Shown one piece after another: positions 57,181 to 64,000 of a stretch of 64,000 nt of DNA. Source of the stretch: Tetmemena sp. SeJ-2015 (taxonomy: Eukaryota; Ciliophora; Spirotrichea; Sporadotrichida; Oxytrichidae); assembly GCA_027382625.1 (NCBI GenBank), contig JAJKFJ010022276.1, forward strand, positions 62,001 through 126,000, in the 5' to 3' direction. The translations under genes were made by a program, and so were the position numbers. Below the pieces are notes generated by a model. It saw nothing but the letters and a program-made list of their open reading frames with translations, did not search any database and had not been told where the DNA came from. Position 1 is the first letter of the stretch. Each line of letters begins with the position of its first letter.

Positions 57181-60100
57181 CTCTTTCACAACAGATTTCT
57201 TTGAACAACCCAGTGGAAGTTTATATAGCCCAAAATGAATGGCTAAAATACAATTTGACCTAACCCCGATGCTTCTAAGGAGTTGTTATCTCTAATTTAA
57301 TAATTCCTAACTGGTTTGAGCTTTAATGTGTCAATGACGGCTCTAATCTCAGAATCAAAAATATTACAATTTCTGAGACATATGGAAGTCAGCAACCAAT
57401 CTATCTATTGTTAAACAAAATTTATTTTAATGAGAAGGGAATTTAAAAATCTATTGTTTTATTAAATACTAATTTCGAATTACTTCATTAACCCAGAAGT
57501 TAAATTAAAAAATTAAATGAAAGATTTAATTTAGAAATTTATTACTTTAGATAAATGTGAGAAAAAATAATTGAATATCTTAAAAAGTAAAATTAATAGC
57601 TGCTTTTATGAAATTAAGATTTATTTTATGCATTATTTTTTAACGTATTACCAAAACAGTTAGCAATCTATTATACCTGCAACTTATTTTATTTTTAATC
57701 TTAAATTTTTTAGGTCTTTAAGGAACTATAAGGATCAGGTTCTAAGATTTTAAATTTCTTTAAAAAAATTTCAATTAACTCTCAAAAAATTTAAGAAATT
57801 TCTAATTGAGAAAAAATACCTTCCTATAATTATGAAGAGAACTTCTTGAGGCTGATTTCTATAAATCTCTCTCAAGGAGAGATTTACCTTTAGAGGATAA
57901 TTTCAGTATTTTTCTTTTTAATCTATGTGAGTTTTATCATCTCTATAAAAACCTACTACTTCAAAATTTTTTGATAGAAGGGAATAATTTTTGATAAAAT
58001 AAAGTTTAAATTAAAATTATTTAATAGAAGTTGTAAACACATAATTTCCAAACATCACATTTGCAATAACTTATCAAGGGAGCAATCGAATAATAGCAAC
58101 TTCCTACCTTACATCTTCTCAATTTACCTAGTCCCCTATAATGACAATAGAATAAATTTATACAGACTAAGATGCATATTCAGGAGCTTTGATAATAATC
58201 ATAATGAACAATATAAAATTAAATTAATAGTTTAAAAAGTTTGGCTATATAATATTTTTATAATAAGCTTAGCTAATTTTAAACTTAAGGTTTGTTTTAT
58301 TATATTTTAAACATATTTTTATTTTTTAATATAAAGGAAAATTTGTTTAAATGAAGTTTTATTGTTTATCTCGAAACAATTTAAAAAAATTCTTCACTTA
58401 AAAAATTTTCTTAAAGAAAGTTAAAAAAATTTAATCCAAAAAATTAAAAATTATAATTAATTCATGATTAAATACTGAGTTTATTTACAAATTAGCTAAA
58501 TAAAAAGCTACTTATATATAATTATAACCTTATTAAAAAAGTTATTTCAAAATAATTATGGTAGCTCTATCATTTAGTGATAAAATTTTTTTAATTTGCA
58601 TTCACTAAAATAAATCAGGTATACAATAAAAATTACTAAAATTAAAATTTGTAAGAATTTATTTTTTTAACACTATTGATATAGTAGTTGAGAGTAATAT
58701 TTTCTTCAGTTATTGATATGAGCTCTGTCAGCTTCGCAATCATTACTTACTTTTAAAAAAATATATTTTTAATAAATTTAAAGCCTAATAAATTAAAATA
58801 TTTAAAATCAAGATAAATTTGAATCTCGAAAATAGATAAATAATCAGTTCATTTTTTGTAATATTTGATAAAATTGTTTAATTGTAGTTACAGAAAATTA
58901 TTACCTATATCCTCAATAATCAGCTTATATATGGAGCAATTTCAATGAATATTTTATCTGCAACTTATTGAGATTATTTCAAGTATACATACTATGATAT
59001 CATTGCCATAAATAAATTTGAATTATTTTCTTTATTCTTTTTGACATTTATATTACAATAATTGAATTTCCAATAGATATAAAATTATTTCCCAACACAA
59101 CGATAACATCAGACAGTATTTCAAGCTTCAGCGAATCTTCCTCTTAGAAACTAACTCTCGATATACTATTTTATATTTTCTCAAGTTAGCAACCTATCCA
59201 GTAATATTGAAAGACTCCTACATCATTCACATTAAAAATTATAAATTTCAAATTATTTTTAAAATTTAATATATATTAAATAATTAAAAAATAAAAAATT
59301 GATTTTAATTTTCTGTTTTTGAATTAAAGGCCTAATTTTAAGAAAAGAAAATGAAAATTAAGCTTAAGAATGACTTAAAATAATACCATTTAATAACTAT
59401 AATAAATCAAATTCAGGTTATAGATTGTGAATTTGCCAATTTATTCTTCCCTTCTTATGAAGCCTAATCAGAGTTTCATTAGGACACAGCTGATCCTAAT
59501 TTATCAATTAAGCAAATGCTGATACTGCCTTCTCTTGGATTTCTAGGTCATAATCCATACCAGTCCTTTAAAGCACTCATTCTCCTTCTCATTACTGATA
59601 TAAATTTTAAAAATAGTAGGCCGCTTAGGGTGGGAAATGACCGATGTATCTCCCTAATCTTCTTAAAACAGATTTAGTTCCTCTACTTGAACCCTCGATT
59701 TAGAGATTTTCTAATTTTATATATTAAATTTAAACTTTTTAGCAATCATAAATTATGTATACGAAGACACTTCTATATATTTGTAGTAAACTTTCCAGAC
59801 AATTTTCAATAATTTTGTTTATTTTTTTCTCTCTCTCTCTCTCTCTCTATTTTAAATTAAAATATTACCTGTAATCTTTATTATTTTGCAAGTAAGTAAA
59901 GGAGTTTATTTAAAAATATAATGCTTAATATTTCATTCTGATAATTAGCAACTTTCAATTACCTCGCTATTAGGTTTAGGAAGGCAGCTTAACTCCAATA
60001 ATAAGATTTTACAATAGCAATAAAACAGAAATCCAAAAAGGAATTATAGAAATGTCGCCGCTAGTTTAGATCCAAAAAATTGAATTTTTCCAGGTTTCTT

Positions 60101-63100
60101 ATACAAAGATCAAAACTTATACTTCCAGTGACATCCATATTATATAAATATTTAATATTCATCACTCTATTAGTTAACATAGCTCAGCTCGCTCAATCTA
60201 CTGACTCGATAAACTTGGTCTCTAGCTCAAGCTTGAATTAGTCAACAGATACAATATAGTGCTTTCTTACTAATATTATTTAAATCTGATCAATAATTAT
60301 GTTTAGAAAAATTTCAATATATTTTTATTCAATTTATTTTGAGCTTAGAACAAAATATATTTAATAAATTATGAATGGTCTTTCTTTAAGACGTATAAAC
60401 TTTAAGATTTTACCAGATTTTAGCTTTATATTCTAGAAATTTAAGGAAGTTTGAAATATTTTATAAAGCTTTTAAAAATAGAATGTTAAATATTCATTCA
60501 TATAAATACCTTTTTAATTCTTAAAATAATAATTTATCGACCATTTATTTTCTAAAGTATCAATAAAACTAAATTTAAATTTCTTCAAATTAATTGGAAA
60601 ATAGAAAATTTTTTTTTTAAGTGAAAAATCTTTCTAAAATTTTTTTTTTAAATTCTTCTTCTATCTTTTTTGTTATATATTTATTCTACGAATGTTTAAA
60701 AATAGATGCAATCTTAAAATTTTTTAATATATACTCTTTAGGAATTTTAAACAGATAGAGTGTTATATACTTTCATAAAATATCTCAACTTAATTTCCCA
60801 ATAATTTTTCCTTATCATAACTATAAATAATTTATAAAATTCACTTTAAAATATAATAGATTTACACTACTATTAAAATTTAAACGATTAAATTTGTATT
60901 TTTATGATTTAAAAATAATTCTTTTGAATATATAGCATATTACATCTAAATTATAGTTAAAAGAATTTTAAATCCACAATATTAAATCGTGAAATCTTAT
61001 TTCATTTAATTAAATCTATAGATTTAATTCATATTTATATTTACATTTATTTCAATTTTAATTCAATGAAGAACAAAATAAAATAAATTATTAAGCTTAT
61101 TTTTAATCAACTTTTTTTAAAAATCAATTAAAATCCCATCCTAAATTTCCCACTATAAATATCTTTTTGTAGCAAGCAATATTAGATATAAATAGAGTAG
61201 TTAAAAATAGTTTGTCATATCTAAATTTCAGAAAATCTTGCTTAAGCAAAAGCTCTTAACAATTTAAAATTTAGGATTTATGACCTAAAGTAAAAGCTCA
61301 AATATAATTTTTAGAATAATGATTAAAAGAAAATCTAATGTTTAATTTTAGAGCGAGTATGTTATCATTAAATTATATTAGTTGTTAATGAAGGATAAAT
61401 TAAAATGTTTTGAACATAAACTGGCTTGGAGCAAGGAACCGATATTTACTTGCAATACTTTGCCTTTAGTATACGGAGACTACTCTGAAGGAACTCTATT
61501 TAGTATTCAATTTTATTTAAAAGGAGTTGAGTGTTTTTATTGAAAGGTCTATGAAATATGTTGAACTCAGAAGCCGCACTAAAGCAATTGAATTTTCAAG
61601 TTAGATCTAATTACCTCTAGAATAATCGCATTTCCAAAAATTGGTAGGGGTTAATTAGAACAATAGATTTGCTTAAAATAACTTAGGGAACTTTGGCTAT
61701 GAGAAGGAAGTTAAGCTACTAAATTTTCTTTTCTCTTCTTGCGAGGTATTTTATTTTATGCGAGATAGTAAATATTCTTTTTGAATTTACGTTACTTAAA
61801 AGTACCATCTAAAACTGTATTGATCCAAATCCAGTAAATATGTAAGACTATTTTTTGTTTTTTCTTCTGACTTTCTAATCAACTCAAATTGTTTCTCCGC
61901 TCTAATAAGAGAAACCTTTCACAACTTATTATGTATCGCAATAGGGTTTACTCATCTGCTCAGGTACAGGCAAATTAATGTTGATATTACTATTTATGAC
62001 CTACGGAATTGCTTCTTTAATTTTATATAATACCTTAAATCTTTTGATTTTAATAGCTTAAATATAATTAATCCTTGAAACAAACACATTTCTTTTTAAT
62101 AAAGCAAAATACCTAAATTTGTGAGCAATATTTTTTTATTCAAGATAGTTTTAAAAATAAGAAATCATTTAAAATAGAGTAATCATTAAATTAAGAGCGA
62201 AACAGATAATCAGAAAGCTTTTAAAATTGAAATATTACTTTATGATTAATTAAAAAATAAAACTCTATTTTTTTTCTTAAGTTTCATATTTTTTAGATAG
62301 CATAAAATACGTTTTCTTTTTACTTAATTAGTTATTCTCTCTTTGATCGTGAAATAAATATTTTTATAAATCTGAATTTTTCAGAACATGTTTTTTAAAA
62401 ATTGAAGCAAGCTCTGTCATTTTAATTCTAAAAAATAAAAATATTCCTTAACTTTGTTATTGCAATTTCTTACACTCCGAGCAAACCTTTGTATGGTCAA
62501 ATTTTGTTAAATTTAAAGCTTACTCTCTTCTTTAGACAATAGCGTGAAATCATTTGAGTTCGTTATATAAGAATTAAAAATAAAATTTGCTAATTTTTAT
62601 TAAATAATTTTTATATTTAATTTAAATTGATTGAATTTCTCCAAATTATTCTGAAGATAGATTTAGAGGCCCTCCAGCTGCAAGCCCAAGACTTGGGAAT
62701 TAAAATTGACGAAGTGGTTACTGCTAAAATACAACTACCTTACAAATAATCTACTCAAAACAACACCACTTTAAAATAAATCATTCAAATAAATAATAAA
62801 TAATAAATTATCATATAAATAAGAGATTACTATATTTAAATCATTACAGAAATTAAATATTTTTTTTTGTTGATTTATTATAATTTAAATTTTAGCTTTA
62901 ATTTTAAATTTTTTTTAAAAAAATAATGATCAATTTATATGAGCTAATATATTTTTCGAGCAATAATTCAATCCCGTACTAATCAGTAACATGCAAGAAA
63001 GGCGGCTCTAACAACATCCTACTCTACTTGAACAATATAAACTTTACCTACTATCAGACTTTGCAATACATGGCTTTTTCAATCCGAGGGCTCTTCAGTC

Positions 63101-64000
63101 CGATAGATCAAACTTAACAACAATTTAGACTCACTATAAGATAATATGAGTAGGCTAGTAGCATTAGCTTAAGAACCTGAAAATTATAAAGCCTCAGAGT
63201 TAGGCTAACTTAACTTGACATATTACGCTACTGGGTCAAATTTCAACCAATTATTTTCATTCTTATATCTTCAGACAGAAGACTTGCTAAGTTTAATTAT
63301 TTGATGTAGTCTTCGAAGAGATTCCTGGCTCCAATAGAACTTATCAGAACATGTATTTGAGAATTTCATTCCCCAAGTACATAGACACTAGCAAAGCTAA
63401 AGTTCAGAAGATATAAATTTGAATCAAATATATTTTTAATTGTATTTTGTACTAATTCATTTACCTAGATGCTTCTTTTGAATACGTTGACAGCTATACC
63501 CTTCTAATAAGAAATTTCAATGGATTCCCTATACGAGTAAAAGACATTTCAGCCAACTCCACAAAATATATTCCACTCTTTACTTTCGGCTTGAGGATTT
63601 TTACTGACGCCTAACTTTTAATGCCTTCTCTGAGCTATGAGAATAAAATAGTGCTTGGCTTTGATTGCTAGTCTCCATGTCTCAGCTGCACTCAGTATGC
63701 AACTTAATGCCTGAGTTGCTAATAAAATAAGTACCTTTTTAACAGTGAGTGCATAGCCGCATGCCCTGCTGGATACTATAGTGTGAATAACATTTGCAAA
63801 ATCTGTGACTCAAACTGCTCGAGCTGTGCCGCTGACTTAGACTTTAATAGTATGTGCACAAGCTGAATATATTATAAGACCTTGTTTTTAAATTTTAAAC
63901 CTGCATTGATGGTTACTATCTTAATAATGATGGAAGATGTGTACCAAGTTGCGCTCTTTTTCAAAGAGCAGATAATGAAACAATGTAATGCATAAATTGC
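57181..64000 (+). CDS. large cysteine-rich secreted or surface protein in scattered coding islands (3' end outside window)
   Basis: From 62940 to the window end the frame is clear: NILLYLNNINFTYYQTL, VVFEEIPGSNRTYQNMYLR, ASFEYVDSYTLLIRNFNGF, then a furin-like Cys-rich series (DCQSPCLSCTQYATQCLSC, CPAGYYSVNNICKICDSNC, CIDGYYLNNDGRCVPSC). Upstream, islands of higher GC with protein-like + strand frames lie in very AT-rich DNA: 57190-57420 (GVVISNLIIPNWFELQC), 58030-58210 (FPNITFAITYQGSNRII), 59090-59220, 59410-59700 (VIDCEFANLFFPSYEAQ), 59950-60290, 61380-61720 and 61860-62010. Asn-x-Thr/Ser sites and short strands suggest an extracellular beta-rich protein. That all islands belong to one gene is an inference; two IESs in the Cys-rich part are well supported. 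Confidence 0.5.
59826..59849 (+). repeat. (CT)n microsatellite
   Basis: About 11 CT units inside an AT-rich interval between two coding islands. Confidence 0.9.
60300..61370. other. AT-rich interval between coding islands
   Basis: About 1.07 kb with very low GC and many A/T homopolymers. I see no convincing frame. It is a candidate long IES or germline-limited spacer inside the right-hand gene. Confidence 0.4.
62020..62640. other. AT-rich interval between coding islands
   Basis: About 620 bp, very AT-rich, with no supported frame. It lies between the 61860-62010 island and the Cys-rich end of the gene. Confidence 0.35.
63412..63465. other. candidate IES, 54 bp, TA pointer
   Basis: TA at 63412-63413 is repeated at 63466-63467. 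Excision joins SKAKVQKI to DASFEYVDSY in frame. The segment does not start with GT. Confidence 0.7.
63863..63900. other. candidate IES, 38 bp, pointer CTG
   Basis: CTG at 63863-63865 is repeated at 63901-63903. Excision removes an in-frame TGA and gives MCTSCIDGYYLNNDG, restoring the Cys spacing of the surrounding repeats. The pointer is not TA. Confidence 0.75.

Noticed and set aside
1..64000. Telomere-type CCCCAAAA repeats, CRISPR arrays, rRNA genes
   Set aside because: I looked for C4A4/G4T4 runs, regularly spaced repeats and rRNA-like blocks and saw none.

Overview
The window is ciliate DNA. Every convincing frame reads through TAA and TAG and ends at TGA: TAA/TAG act as glutamine and TGA is the only stop (translation table 6). 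In the conserved genes the tryptophans I could place by family are all TGG, so TGA is not a sense codon here. Genes also carry short AT-rich GT-AG introns (about 29-110 nt).

Several conserved genes are also broken by short segments that are not GT-AG introns. These are bounded by 2-5 bp direct repeats (TA, TTA, TTTA, ATAT, AATAA, CTG, TTCAT). Removing the segment with one repeat copy restores the conserved protein in frame. This is how internal eliminated sequences (IESs) with pointers look, so I read the window as germline (micronuclear) DNA, probably from a hypotrich/spirotrich. The species is not identified.

Left part (1-22 kb). A mitochondrial M48 protease of OMA1 type meets a convergent mitochondrial HSP60. 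Next is a 3.03-kb element with 254-bp terminal inverted repeats and TA at both ends, sitting in the roughly 110-bp spacer between HSP60 and a divergent coiled-coil gene. Then come three unidentified genes, a myristoylation-motif PH-domain gene, an ERV46/ERGIC3 cargo receptor, a coiled-coil gene and a small gene.

Middle (22-44.7 kb). A long coiled-coil gene abuts a pICln-like gene. These are followed by CCDC25, a Sac1 phosphoinositide phosphatase, a 14-3-3 protein, an ANTH-domain clathrin adaptor with a Met/Gly tail, a CDC25 phosphatase, two unidentified membrane-anchored genes, NOL10 (ribosome biogenesis) and a gene derived from an IS1595/Merlin (ISXO2-like) transposase.

Right part (44.8-64 kb). 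A cyclic-nucleotide-type K+ channel with a TVGYGD filter, a probable mitochondrial helical-repeat protein and a TLC-domain membrane protein. From about 56 kb the DNA becomes very AT-rich; short coding islands on the + strand lead into a cysteine-rich secreted or surface protein that runs off the end.

The genes are mostly housekeeping and do not form one pathway. The most interesting material is the germline architecture: IESs with varied pointers, the young inverted-repeat element, the transposase-derived gene and the fragmented gene at the right end. Exon and IES structures were worked out by eye. Outer gene limits are usually good, but internal junctions are only given where I could support them.
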